A DNA stretch of 64,000 bases, taken from positions 1 to 64,000 of the forward strand of contig NZ_JAKLLH010000015.1 of NCBI RefSeq assembly GCF_023150235.1, read 5' to 3'. The stretch is from Azonexus sp. Lineage in GTDB: Bacteria; Pseudomonadota; Gammaproteobacteria; Burkholderiales; Rhodocyclaceae. The notes below the pieces were generated by a model. That model saw only the letters and a list, made by a program, of their open reading frames with translations. It was not told where the DNA came from and did not search any database. The translations under genes were made by a program, and so were the position numbers. The stretch's first letter is position 1. Every line of letters begins with the position of its first letter. Of the stretch, positions 48,595 through 57,834 are shown piece after piece.

Positions 48595-49101
48595 ATGCCC
48601 TTCGACCTTTCGCCGCAACAACTCGCCCTGCTCGCCCTGCCGCTGCTGCTGCTCATCGCCTACTGGCTACTACGTGGCAACGGTTATGACTACGCCGGCA
48701 AACCGATCCTGACCGATAACGAACTCGGCTTTTACCACACCCTGCGCACGGCTTTCGCCGAAGACGACATCGTCGTCCTGCCACAAGTGGCAATGAACGC
48801 CTTCATCAAGCCCGGCAGCGGCGAAACCGGCAAACGCTACGCCGCCGCCCGCGCCACCTTTGCGCAAAAGCACGTCGATTTCCTGCTCTGCACCGCCGAT
48901 ACGCTGGAAATTCTCGCCATTGTCGAACTCGACGATCGCAGCCACAGTCTCGAACGCGACCTCGCCCGCGATGCCATCACTCGCAGCGCTGGCTACCCGA
49001 CCCTGCGCTTTCACTCCCGGCGCAAGCCCGATATCGACGAACTCCGCGACTATCTCGACAAAGCACTCAAGGGTAAAGCGCGAACCCTGCGAGCCTATTG
49101 A
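48595..49101 (+). CDS. Membrane-anchored DUF2726 protein
   Basis: 168 residues: an N-terminal hydrophobic anchor (LALLALPLLLLIAYWLL) followed by a DUF2726 domain ('LTDNELGFYHTLRTAFAEDDIVVLPQVAMNAFI', 'FLLCTADTLEILAIVELDDRSH'). The domain resembles restriction-endonuclease-like folds (general knowledge), with the Glu/Asp pattern VELDDRSH. Cellular role unknown. The ATG at 48595 has no strong ribosome-binding site. Confidence 0.75.
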   Translation: MPFDLSPQQLALLALPLLLLIAYWLLRGNGYDYAGKPILTDNELGFYHTLRTAFAEDDIVVLPQVAMNAFIKPGSGETGKRYAAARATFAQKHVDFLLCTADTLEILAIVELDDRSHSLERDLARDAITRSAGYPTLRFHSRRKPDIDELRDYLDKALKGKARTLRAY

Positions 49102-49277
49102 GCCAGGTCCGCACCCAGCCGTATCGGCCTGCCTGCGTAGCTCAAAGGCAAACTGCTACATGTTGTTGCAAATCGTTACTTGAATTCGCGGGGTGCGACC
49201 CTTATCTTCTCTCCATGTGCTGATCCCCCCTCAGCCTGACGGTCAAGCAAAGCTCTCCCTCCCGGAGCCGACCGTCC

Positions 49278-49311
49278 GAAAGCCCCGTACTCCCCCCGGT
49301 ACGGGGCTTTC
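49278..49311 (+). terminator. Hairpin with terminator-like stem before the formate dehydrogenase promoter
   Basis: GAAAGCCCCGTAC (49278-49290) pairs perfectly with GTACGGGGCTTTC (49299-49311). The T-tract is poor, so strength is uncertain. It separates the DUF2726 transcript from the formate dehydrogenase locus. The rest of the 418-bp gap 49102-49519 holds the dyads and promoter listed below; nothing else was recognised before 49278. Confidence 0.6.
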
Positions 49312-49359
49312 ACTTTCGTGCTCGGCGACCAGACAGAATCGGGCCGGAGACGGCGTTGC

Positions 49360-49399
49360 GACATTTTGTCCAAACCCTCTCGATACCGGACAAAATGTC
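49360..49399 (+). promoter_or_regulatory. Paired GACA-N3-TGTC dyads (candidate activator sites)
   Basis: GACATTTTGTCC (49360-49371) and its exact inverse GGACAAAATGTC (49388-49399). Each half is itself a dyad GACA-TTT-TGTC or GACA-AAA-TGTC; the 28-bp centre spacing is close to three helical turns. They lie ~60-95 bases before the sigma-54-like -24 element, the usual position for an NtrC/FhlA-type activator. Confidence 0.65.
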
Positions 49400-49456
49400 C
49401 CGCCTTCGCCAGCCTGAAATCGGGTGCTTGCCTATTGTTCAATCACTTGCGTCAGC

Positions 49457-49471
49457 TGGCACGTTCGTTGC
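49457..49471 (+). promoter_or_regulatory. Sigma-54 (-24/-12) promoter of the fdn operon
   Basis: TGGCACG-TTCG-TTGC matches the -24/-12 consensus, with GG at 49458-49459 and GC at 49470-49471, 10 bases apart. The predicted start is near 49483, giving a 37-base leader before ATG 49520. The strong ribosome-binding site AGGAGG is at 49505-49510. Confidence 0.75.
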
Positions 49472-49519
49472 GCCACTCCTCCGTTGCGACAGGAAGTCGC
49501 ACTCAGGAGGATATATTCA

Positions 49520-52500
49520 ATGAAAATCAACAGGCGGCAGTTCTTCAAGGTCTGCTCCGCCGGGCTGACGGGATCGTCGATTGCGGCGATGGGTTTTTCC
49601 CCGACCGCGGCTCTTGCGGAAGTACGCAGCTACAAGCTCGCCCGCGCCACCGAGACACGGAACAACTGTCCGTATTGCTCGGTGTCATGCGGCGTGCTCA
49701 TCTATTCGACCGGCGACAAATCGAAAAATGCGCCGGGCAAGATCATTCACATCGAAGGCGACCCGGACGACCCGGTCAATCGCGGCAGCCTGTGCCCGAA
49801 GGGTGCCGGCCTGATGGACATGGTCAACAGCCCGAACCGCATCAAATTCCCCGAGGTGCGCGAAGCAGGAAGCAATCAGTGGAAGCGCATTTCCTGGCAT
49901 GAGGCTTTCGAGCGCATCGCCAAGCACATGAAGACCGACCGCGACGCCAACTTCATCACCAGGAATGCGGCCGGCACCACGGTCAACCGCTGGAATACCT
50001 TCGGTTTCCTGGCCAGTTCGTCGGCCAGCAACGAATCCGGTTACATCACCCACAAGGTTCTGCGCAGCCTCGGCGCCGTCGCTTTCGACACCCAGGCCCG
50101 TATTTGACACGCTCCCACGGTGGCCAGTCTGGCTCCGAGTTTTGGGCGTGGCGCGATGACCAACCATTGGGTGGACATCAAGAATGCGGACCTGGTTTTC
50201 GTCATGGGCGGCAACCCGGCCGAAGCGCACCCCTGCGGCTTCAAGTGGGTGATCGAGGCCAAGAAACAGCGCAAGGCAAGGCTGGTGGTGGTCGACCCGC
50301 GCTTCAACCGTACCGCATCGGTCGCCGATTATTACGCACCGATCCGCTCCGGCTCCGACATCGCCTTCCTGAGCGGCGTCATCAATTACCTGCTCTCGAA
50401 GGACAAGATTCACCACGAGTACGTCAAGCATTACACCAACGCCAGCTTCCTGATCGATGAGCGCTTCGCCCTCGAAGACGGCCTCTTCTCCGGCTACAAC
50501 GCCGAGAAGCGCAGCTACGACAAGGAATCCTGGAAATACCAGTTCGACAAGGACGGCTACGCCAGGGTCGACGAGACGCTGCAAGATCCAAATTGCGTCT
50601 TCCAGATCATGAAGAAGCACTACGCCCGCTACACGCCGGAAGTCGTGACCCGCGTTACCGGCACGCCGACCGATGCCTTCCTCAAGGTCTGCGAATACAT
50701 TGCCGAGACCGCCGCACCGAACAAGACGATGACCAACCTGTATGCCCTGGGCTGGACCGAGCACTCGGTCGGCGCCCAGAACATCCGCAGCATGGCCATC
50801 ATCCAGCTTCTGCTCGGCAACATGGGCATGGCCGGCGGCGGCATCAACGCCTTGCGTGGCCACTCCAATGTCCAGGGCATCACCGACCAGTGTCTGTACT
50901 CCGACGCCTTGCCGGGCTACCTGGGCGCGCCGCTCGATGCCGACATCGATCGCAAGACCTACCTGGAAAAACGGACACCGAAGGCAATGCGGCCGAATCA
51001 GATGAATTTCCCGCAGAACTTCCCGAAATGGTGGACCAGCCTGATGAAAGCCTGGTACGGCAAGGAAGCGACGCCGGAAAACGACTTCTGCTATGACTGG
51101 CTACCCAAGCGCGACCTGTCCTACGACGTCCTCAACATGTTCGATCGGATGTATCAGGGCAAGATGAGCGGCTTTGTCTGCCAGGGCTTCAACCCGCTTG
51201 CCTCCGTCGCCAACAAGAAAAAAGTCGGCGATGCCCTGGCCAAGCTGAAATATCTGGTGATCATGGACCCGCTGGTCACGGAAACATCCGAATTCTGGAA
51301 AAACCACGGCGAGGTCAATCCCGCCGATCCGGCGAGCATCCAGACCGAGGTCTTCCGTTTACCGGTAGCTTTCTTCGCGGAGGAATCAGGCACCTGCACC
51401 AATTCCGGCCGCGTTGTCCGCTGGCACTGGAAGGCGGTCGATGGTCCGGGCGAATCCAAGGGTGATGCCGAAATCATGGCTCATCTCTACCAGACCCTGA
51501 AACACATGTACGCCAAGGAAGGCGGTGCTTTCCCCGACCCGATTCTCAAGCTCTCCTGGCCGTACCGGATTGCCGATGAACCGTCGCCGGAAGAGTTGCT
51601 GATGGAAATTTCCGGCAAGGCACTGACCGATCTCCACGACCCCAAGGATGCGACCAAGCTCCAGGTCAAGGGGGGCGATCAGCTGGCCAGCTTCGGTTTC
51701 CTGCGTGACGACGGCAGCACGGCTTGCGGCAACTGGATCTATAGCGGCGCCTGGTCGCAGGCCGGCAACCTGACCTTGCGCCGTGACAGCAGCGATCCAT
51801 CCGGCCTCGGCCAAACGCTGAACTGGGGTTTTGCCTGGCCGGTCAACCGTCGCATTCTCTACAACCGCGCCTCAGCCGACCTCGCCGGCAAACCGTGGGA
51901 CGCCAGCCGGACGGTATTGAAATGGACCGGTTCAGCCTGGGGGGGCAACGATATCCCCGATATGCGCCCGAATGCCGCGCCGGAAGAAGGCGTCATGCCT
52001 TTCATCATGAATCCGGAAGGGGTCGCCCGCCTCTTTGCCCGCGATCTGATGGCCGACGGCCCGCTGCCGGAACACTACGAGCCCTTCGAGTCGCCGCTCG
52101 AAACCAACCCGATGCACCCGAAGAACACCAAGGCCAAGAGCAATCCGGTCTCGCGCATTTTCAAGGGCGATCTGGAGGTATTCGGCACGGCCAAGGACTT
52201 CCCGTATGTCGCCACCACCTACCGCTTGACCGAGCACTTCCACTTCTGGACGCAGCACAGCAAGATCAACGCCATCCTGCAACCGGAGCATTTCGTCGAA
52301 ATCGGCGAGGAGCTGGCCAGGGAGAAGGGGATCAAGGCCGGCGACAAGGTCAAGGTGCGCTCCAATCGGGGCTACATCAAGGCGGTGGCGGTGGTTACCA
52401 AGCGGATCAAGGCGCTCGATGTCGATGGTCGCAAGGTGCACACGGTCGGCATCCCGATTACATCGGGATTCGTCGGGCGAACCAAGCCGGGCTTCCTGAC

Positions 52501-52585
52501 CAACACCCTGACCCCGGCCGTGGGCGATGCCAACACCCATACGCCGGAGTACAAGGCGTTCCTGGTCAATATCGAGAAAGTGTGA
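49520..52585 (+). CDS. fdnG: Formate dehydrogenase (respiratory, FDH-N type) alpha subunit, selenoprotein
   Basis: Molybdo-bis(guanine dinucleotide) subunit that oxidises formate in the periplasm; 1,021 residues when the in-frame UGA (50105-50107) is read as selenocysteine (Sec196). Features: Tat signal with RRQFFK at residues 5-10; [4Fe-4S] motif '[17 protein letters not shown]' with a fourth Cys in GSLCPKG; the Sec active site ARI[11 protein letters not shown], where the family has Sec or Cys. Reading continues without break as '[20 protein letters not shown]', then to the stop at 52585. Residues match E. coli FdnG/FdoG in order and length (~1015). An automatic annotation may split it at the UGA. 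Start: ATG 49520 with AGGAGG 9 bases upstream and the Tat motif; the earlier ATG at 49424 would bury it. Confidence 0.96.
50105..50137 (+). promoter_or_regulatory. Bacterial SECIS element of fdnG
   Basis: UGA at 50105-50107; stem CGG (50118-50120)/CCG (50135-50137); bulged U at 50121; upper stem GGCC (50122-50125)/GGCU (50131-50134, one G.U); loop AGUCU (50126-50130). Counting U of UGA as 1, the bulged U is 17 and the loop G and U are 23 and 24, the same positions as the SelB-contacting bases of the E. coli fdhF element. Confidence 0.88.
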
Positions 52586-52595
52586 GGAGGCTGTC

Positions 52596-53504
52596 ATGGC
52601 ATTGCAATCACTAGACATCAAACAGCGCTCCGCCACCACGACACCGTCTCCGCAAGCGCGGCAGACGGTGGAAATCGCCAAGCTCATCGACGTCTCCGCC
52701 TGCATCGGCTGCAAGGCCTGCACGGCGGCGTGCATCGAGTGGAACGACATTCGCGGCGACGTGGGCAACTGCGTCGGCGTCTACGACAATCCGGTCGACC
52801 TGTCGGCCGATGCGTGGACGGTGATGCGTTTTACCGAAACCGAGCAGAACAACAAGCTGGAATGGTTGATCCGCAAGGACGGCTGCATGCACTGTGCCGA
52901 CCCCGGTTGTCTCAAGGCCTGCCCGGCACCGGGCGCGATCATCCAGTACAGCAACGGCATTGTCGATTTCCACCAGGAAAACTGCATCGGCTGCGGCTAC
53001 TGTGTCACCGGCTGTCCGTTCAACGTACCGCGCATGTCGCAAAAGGACAACAAAGCCTACAAGTGCACCCTGTGTTCCGACCGGGTGGCCGTCAACCAGG
53101 CGCCGGCCTGCGCCAAGGCCTGCCCGACCGGTGCCATCCAGTTCGGCGCCAAGGAGGACATGAAGGACTACGCCGAGAAACGGATCGCCGACCTCAAGGA
53201 ACGCGGTTACGACAAGGCCGGCCTCTATGATCCGCAGGGTGTCGGTGGCACGCATGTGATGTACGTGCTGCATCACGCGGACCAGCCCAAGCTTTACGCC
53301 GGTCTGCCCGACGATCCCTCGATCAGCCCCCTGGTCTCGCTCTGGAAGGGCGCTGCCAAGCCCCTCGCTACCCTGGCCCTGGCCGGCGTGGCCCTGGGCA
53401 GCCTCTTCCACTACGTTACCAAGGGCCCGAACGAGGTCTCGAAAGAGATCGAGGACGAAATCGAACGTGAAGATGAACGCCAACTGCGGGAGGAAGCCAA
53501 ATGA
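52596..53504 (+). CDS. fdnH: Formate dehydrogenase beta subunit (4x[4Fe-4S], membrane-anchored)
   Basis: 302-residue electron-transfer subunit. Four ferredoxin-like cysteine clusters are evident: [17 protein letters not shown]-type (here '[18 protein letters not shown]'), '[20 protein letters not shown]', '[16 protein letters not shown]' and '[22 protein letters not shown]'. A C-terminal helix ([18 protein letters not shown]) anchors it to the membrane. Starts 10 bases after fdnG with GAGG before the ATG. Confidence 0.95.
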   Translation: MALQSLDIKQRSATTTPSPQARQTVEIAKLIDVSACIGCKACTAACIEWNDIRGDVGNCVGVYDNPVDLSADAWTVMRFTETEQNNKLEWLIRKDGCMHCADPGCLKACPAPGAIIQYSNGIVDFHQENCIGCGYCVTGCPFNVPRMSQKDNKAYKCTLCSDRVAVNQAPACAKACPTGAIQFGAKEDMKDYAEKRIADLKERGYDKAGLYDPQGVGGTHVMYVLHHADQPKLYAGLPDDPSISPLVSLWKGAAKPLATLALAGVALGSLFHYVTKGPNEVSKEIEDEIEREDERQLREEAK

Positions 53505-54121
53505 TCCGCGATCCGAAAGACCTGCAACGCTATAACGCGTCCGAACGGTCCAATCACTGGGTAGTGGGCATCAGCTTCATCCTGCTCACTCTCTCCGGCC
53601 TGGCCTTCTTCCACCCGGCCTTCTTTCCGCTCACCCAGCTTTTCGGCGGTCCGGTCTGGACACGCATCATCCATCCCTACCTGGGAATGCTGATGGCGGT
53701 CTCCTTCCTGGCCATGTTCTTCCGCTTCAGGCATCTGAACAAGATGACCCCGGCGGACAGGGAATGGCTGAGCAAGGCGAAGAACATGGTGGACGGCAAC
53801 GACCACGACATGCCGGAACAGGGCAAGTACAACGGCGGCCAGAAAGCCATGTTCTGGGGCGCCGCCCTGTGCATGCTGCTGATGACGGTTTCCGGACTGC
53901 TCATCTGGCGTGCCTGGTTCGGTTTCGACATCACCCTGGTCCGTCTCGGCGCCGTCGTTCACGCCGCCGTCGGCGCGGCGATGATTGCCCTGATCATGGT
54001 GCACGTCTACGCCGCCATCTGGGTCAAGGGCACCATCCGCGCCATGTGGTATGGCACGGTAACCCGCGCCTGGGCCAAGCAGCATCATCGTGGCTGGTAC
54101 CGCCAGGTAAGCGGCAAGTGA
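53501..54121 (+). CDS. fdnI: Formate dehydrogenase gamma subunit (cytochrome b556)
   Basis: 206-residue membrane cytochrome with four predicted helices that passes electrons to quinone. Family signatures: '[30 protein letters not shown]', '[19 protein letters not shown]', '[23 protein letters not shown]' with candidate heme-ligand histidines. ATG 53501 overlaps the fdnH stop by 4 bases (ATGA). Confidence 0.94.
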   Translation: MIRDPKDLQRYNASERSNHWVVGISFILLTLSGLAFFHPAFFPLTQLFGGPVWTRIIHPYLGMLMAVSFLAMFFRFRHLNKMTPADREWLSKAKNMVDGNDHDMPEQGKYNGGQKAMFWGAALCMLLMTVSGLLIWRAWFGFDITLVRLGAVVHAAVGAAMIALIMVHVYAAIWVKGTIRAMWYGTVTRAWAKQHHRGWYRQVSGK

Positions 54122-54205
54122 TGGACGGAGGCCGGGTGCATTTCCGCTCCCGGCCCCGCCAGCGCATATTTACCTATCCCACCTCGCGATTTACCTTGCG
54201 TTCTT

Positions 54206-54242
54206 GGGGCCGGCGGCTTCCCGGCCACGGCCCCGTTTTTTT
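54206..54242 (+). terminator. Intrinsic terminator after fdnI
   Basis: GGGGCCG (54206-54212), 15-base loop with a smaller internal stem, CGGCCCC (54228-54234), then seven Ts (54236-54242). It precedes fdhE by 73 bases, so full-length transcription through fdhE may be limited or fdhE may have its own promoter. Confidence 0.82.
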
Positions 54243-54314
54243 AATTTCCGATCCCGGGGTATTTGCCCGCGACAAGCGGCAGATACCGGCAACCCTTCTC
54301 CAGCGACCAATATC

Positions 54315-55241
54315 ATGCAAGACCAAGCGATCAATTTTCAGGCCCCGACCGAAGAGGCGGCGCCCATCCTGTTGCCGCCAGCGGACACGCTGTTTGCCGA
54401 GCGGGCAGCACGCTTTGCCACGCTGGCGGCAAGCAACAGCCTGGGGGACTGGCTGGGCTTTCTCGGCAACCTGAGTCAGGCACAGCAAAATGTGCTGCCG
54501 CTGGCGTCGACCGTGACATTACCCACGCCCGGGCAACTGGCGCTGGCACGCGAACATGCCATGCCACCACTCGACCCCGCCAAGCGCCCGAGCGAGTGGC
54601 GTACCGTCCTGCGCCAACTGCTTGCGGAAATCGCCGTGACGACAGAGCCGCTGCCAGTAAATATCGCACAGGCACTGGCAGCGCTGCAGAGCGCCGACGA
54701 TACCCGCCTGGAAGCCCTGGCCGAGCAACTGCCGAACGGCGAGCCGGCTGGCGCCGATGCGGCGCTGCTGCCCTTTATCGCCGCCGCGCTGCAGGTGGTC
54801 TATACCCGACAAGCCAGCCTGCTCGATACCGCAACACTGCAGAAACTCGAACATCACAACATCTGTCCCTGCTGCGGCAGCCCGGCAGTCGCCAGCATCG
54901 TCCGCCTCGGAAGCACGATCAACAATCTGCGCTACCTGCACTGCAGCCTGTGCAACAGCGAATGGAACGTATCGCGTGCAGTCTGCATCGAGTGCGGCAG
55001 CGAAAAGGATGTCGTTCTGCAGGAACTGGCCGGAAGCGGCGAGCAGAAACCCGCCGCCGTGCGCGGCGAAAGCTGCGATGGCTGCAAGAGCTATCTGAAG
55101 ATCGTTTACCAGGAAAAAGACCCGCTAGTCGACCCGGTTGCCGACGATCTGGCGACCCTCGCACTCGACGTACTGCTCGACGAGGCCGGCTACCAACGGG
55201 CCGGACCGAACCTGTTGTTGATCGGCGCCCACCGAGCTTGA
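54315..55241 (+). CDS. fdhE: Formate dehydrogenase accessory protein FdhE
   Basis: 308-residue rubredoxin-like cytoplasmic protein needed for maturation of respiratory FDHs. Four CxxC motifs are visible: CPCCGS, CSLCNS, CIECGS and CDGCKS, the expected metal-binding set. It is downstream of fdnGHI but beyond the terminator at 54206-54242. ATG 54315 (MQDQAINFQAPT) is the family-like start. Neither fdhD nor sel genes are present in this window. Confidence 0.93.
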   Translation: MQDQAINFQAPTEEAAPILLPPADTLFAERAARFATLAASNSLGDWLGFLGNLSQAQQNVLPLASTVTLPTPGQLALAREHAMPPLDPAKRPSEWRTVLRQLLAEIAVTTEPLPVNIAQALAALQSADDTRLEALAEQLPNGEPAGADAALLPFIAAALQVVYTRQASLLDTATLQKLEHHNICPCCGSPAVASIVRLGSTINNLRYLHCSLCNSEWNVSRAVCIECGSEKDVVLQELAGSGEQKPAAVRGESCDGCKSYLKIVYQEKDPLVDPVADDLATLALDVLLDEAGYQRAGPNLLLIGAHRA

Positions 55242-55478
55242 GCCCGCTTCTCCCTGCCCTGACCGCTGGCCAAGAGAGGTGGGCAGGAAACCCGAGCTTC
55301 CAACAGCGCAAGCCCGGCAGGCCAGGGAGGAAAACCATGTCGGCGCCCGTCCTCGGCCACCACGGCAGGCCAGCCACCGCTCAGGCCGGAAAATCGCGCC
55401 ACGGGCATTTGCCACCCCCGCACGGACGGCGATGCGTACAATCCACGGCGACACCGATTTTCCGGAATACCCCCGCTC

Positions 55479-56117
55479 ATGGATAGCCTGCTCGCTTCTA
55501 CCCAACTGTTCCCCTTCCTCGCCGCGTCGATGTTGCTGACGCTGGCGCCGGGGCCGGACAACCTGCTGGTGCTGAGCCTGGGCATCGCACGCGGCCGGCG
55601 CCACGGCATGGCTTTCGGCCTTGGCTGCGCGGCGGGCTGCATCAATCACACACTGCTCGCGGCGCTTGGCGTCGGGGCACTGATCGTCGCCTCGGAAGCC
55701 GCCTTTACCGCCTTGCGCGTTGCCGGCGGACTCTATCTGCTGTGGCTGGGGCTCAAGGCGATCCGCAACGCTGCACCGGCCCGGCCGGGCGAGCCGGCGA
55801 GCGCTGGTGGCGAAAGTTGTACCCGCCTGTTCCGGCGCGGGCTGCTGGCGAGTGCGATCAATCCCAAGGTGGTGCTGTTCTTCCTCGCCTTTCTGCCACA
55901 ATTCGTCGATGCCGGACGCGGCGACGCCGGCTGGCAAATCGCCCAGCTGGGTGTGGTCTTCATGCTGCAGGCGGCGCTGGTACTGGCCTTGATCGGCGCC
56001 TTTGCCGGCGTGCTCGGCGAGCGCCTGGCCCGCCGTCCCGGTGTTTCGGTGTGGCTGGAGCGGGCCGCCGGCGGCGTCTTCGTGCTGCTCGGCGCTCGCT
56101 TGCTGGCGGGGCGTTGA
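55479..56117 (+). CDS. LysE/RhtB-family amino acid exporter
   Basis: 212-residue protein with about six helices. Signatures: '[35 protein letters not shown]', '[19 protein letters not shown]' and '[20 protein letters not shown]'. Exports small amino acids or derivatives; the substrate is not predicted. Followed 2 bases after its stop by the YkgJ-like gene. Confidence 0.88.
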   Translation: MDSLLASTQLFPFLAASMLLTLAPGPDNLLVLSLGIARGRRHGMAFGLGCAAGCINHTLLAALGVGALIVASEAAFTALRVAGGLYLLWLGLKAIRNAAPARPGEPASAGGESCTRLFRRGLLASAINPKVVLFFLAFLPQFVDAGRGDAGWQIAQLGVVFMLQAALVLALIGAFAGVLGERLARRPGVSVWLERAAGGVFVLLGARLLAGR

Positions 56118-56119
56118 GC

Positions 56120-56359
56120 ATGGACTGTCGGCCCGGCTGCGGCGCCTGCTGCATCGCCCCGTCAATTTCCTCGCTGGCCAAGCCGGCTGGCGTACCCTGT
56201 CCCCACCTCGACGAAGGGCTGCGCTGCCGGATTTTCGGCCGGCCCGAACGCCCGGCCTGCTGCAGCGGCCTGCAGCCGTCGCCGGAAATGTGTGGGGAGA
56301 CGCGCGAGGATGCCCTGCATTGCTTGCAGACACTGGAAGACCTGACCCGTCCGCAATAG
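56120..56359 (+). CDS. Small cysteine-cluster protein (YkgJ family)
   Basis: 79 residues with [13 protein letters not shown] near the N-terminus and '[16 protein letters not shown]', '[15 protein letters not shown]' further on: Cys-rich motifs of the YkgJ family, thought to bind zinc or an Fe-S cluster. The length is short but complete (start ATG 56120, stop 56357-56359). Translated with the preceding LysE gene. Role unknown. Confidence 0.82.
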   Translation: MDCRPGCGACCIAPSISSLAKPAGVPCPHLDEGLRCRIFGRPERPACCSGLQPSPEMCGETREDALHCLQTLEDLTRPQ

Positions 56360-56406
56360 TAGAATGCCGCCTCTTTCCCCGACGGCGGCATGAGGCTCTC
56401 ACTGTT

Positions 56407-57234
56407 TTGGACCCGATTCTTCTTCTCAAGGCCCTGATCCTCGGCATCGTCGAGGGCTTGACCGAATTTCTCCCGATTTCCTCGACCGGCCACCTGATCC
56501 TGGCCGGCGACCTGCTCGACTTCAACGACGAGCGCGGCAAGCTGTTCGAGATCGTCATCCAGTTCGGGGCGATCCTCGCGGTGGTCTGGGAATACCGCGC
56601 CCGCCTCGGCCGGGTGGCCGGCGGTCTACTGCGCGGCGAAGTCGCGGCACAGCGCTTCATCCTCAACCTGTTCATCGCCTTCCTACCGCTGGCCGTCCTC
56701 GGCCTGCTTTTCGGCAAGGCGATCAAGGCCCACCTGTTCAACCCGATGGCGGTGGCGACCACCTTCATCCTCGGCGCGCTGGTGATCCTCTGGGCCGAAA
56801 AGCGGCAGCACCGCATCCGCGTCGACAGCGTCGAGGACATGCACCCCGGCGATGCGCTCAAGCTCGGCATCGCCCAGGCTTTCGCGCTGATCCCCGGCAC
56901 CTCGCGCTCGGGTGCGACGATCATCGGCGGCCTGCTGTTCGGGCTGTCGCGACAAGCGGCGACCGAATTCTCCTTCTTCCTGGCGATCCCCACGCTGGGG
57001 GCTGCAACCGCCTACCAGTTGTACAAGGAGCGAGCCCTGCTCTCGGCCGACGACCTCGGAATGTGGGCGGTCGGCTTCGTCTCGGCCTTCATCTCGGCCT
57101 TCCTCTGCGTCCGCTGGCTGTTGCGCTACATCTCCAGCCACGATTTCACGATCTTTGCCTGGTATCGCATCGTCTTCGGCGTGGTCGTCTTCGCCACCGC
57201 GCATTTCGGCTGGGTGCAATGGACGGCGCACTGA
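56407..57234 (+). CDS. uppP: Undecaprenyl-diphosphate phosphatase UppP
   Basis: Recycles undecaprenyl diphosphate to undecaprenyl phosphate for cell-wall synthesis; 275 residues with about eight helices. Motif 1 is '[20 protein letters not shown]' and motif 2 is '[14 protein letters not shown]'. The only sensible start is TTG 56407 ([13 protein letters not shown]); this TTG matches the family N-terminus. The 16-base overlap with yqiA downstream indicates coupling. Confidence 0.93.
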   Translation: MDPILLLKALILGIVEGLTEFLPISSTGHLILAGDLLDFNDERGKLFEIVIQFGAILAVVWEYRARLGRVAGGLLRGEVAAQRFILNLFIAFLPLAVLGLLFGKAIKAHLFNPMAVATTFILGALVILWAEKRQHRIRVDSVEDMHPGDALKLGIAQAFALIPGTSRSGATIIGGLLFGLSRQAATEFSFFLAIPTLGAATAYQLYKERALLSADDLGMWAVGFVSAFISAFLCVRWLLRYISSHDFTIFAWYRIVFGVVVFATAHFGWVQWTAH

Positions 57235-57827
57235 GTTCGCCGGCCGTGCCGCGCTCGCCGGGCATCCTCTACCTGCACGGCTTCTGCTCGTCGCCGGCCT
57301 CGTGGAAGGCGCGCCTGCTCGGCGAGGAAATGGCCCGGCGTGGTCTGGCCGGGCATTTCCTGTGTCCGCAGTTGTCCACCGTCCCGGCCCAGGCCCTGGC
57401 CGAGGCCTCGGCGCTGATCGAGGCGGCCCAGGCTGCCGGGACGCGCCTGACCCTGGTCGGTTCCTCGCTCGGCGGGCATTACGCGAACTGGCTGGCCGAG
57501 CAGTACGGGCTCAACGCGGTGCTGATCAACCCGGCCACGGTCGACCGGCTGGATGTGCAGAAATTCGTCGGCGAACACCACAACTATCACAGCGGCGAGC
57601 GTTTCCAGTTCACCGCCGAACACGCGGCGCAACTGCGCGCCCAGGTGCGCCGGCCGACGCCGGAACGCTACTGGCTCTGGCTGGAACAGGGTGACGAAGT
57701 GCTCGACTGGCGCGACGCCGCCGAATTCTGGGCCGGCTGCCGCCAGAGCCTGCTGCCCGGCGGCGATCACAGCTTCAGTCGTTTCCCCGAGTTTCTGCCG
57801 CAACTCATTGAATTTTGCGGGATATAA
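57219..57827 (+). CDS. YqiA-family alpha/beta-hydrolase esterase
   Basis: 202-residue hydrolase with '[20 protein letters not shown]' (oxyanion region), nucleophile motif [11 protein letters not shown] and the catalytic His in [15 protein letters not shown]. Resembles E. coli YqiA, an esterase of unknown natural substrate. Its first 16 bases overlap uppP; the TATAAT-like sequence at its stop belongs to codons. Confidence 0.85.
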   Translation: MDGALSSPAVPRSPGILYLHGFCSSPASWKARLLGEEMARRGLAGHFLCPQLSTVPAQALAEASALIEAAQAAGTRLTLVGSSLGGHYANWLAEQYGLNAVLINPATVDRLDVQKFVGEHHNYHSGERFQFTAEHAAQLRAQVRRPTPERYWLWLEQGDEVLDWRDAAEFWAGCRQSLLPGGDHSFSRFPEFLPQLIEFCGI

Positions 57828-57834
57828 TCCAAAG

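Noticed and set aside
49388-49399. Tn7 terminal-like GGACAAAAT
   Set aside because: It is explained by the exact inverse copy at 49360-49371 and lacks the terminal TGTGGGC.
49424-52585. Two separate genes split by TGA at 50105 (pseudogene)
   Set aside because: The downstream part stays in frame, matches the FdnG family without gap, and is followed by a canonical SECIS hairpin.
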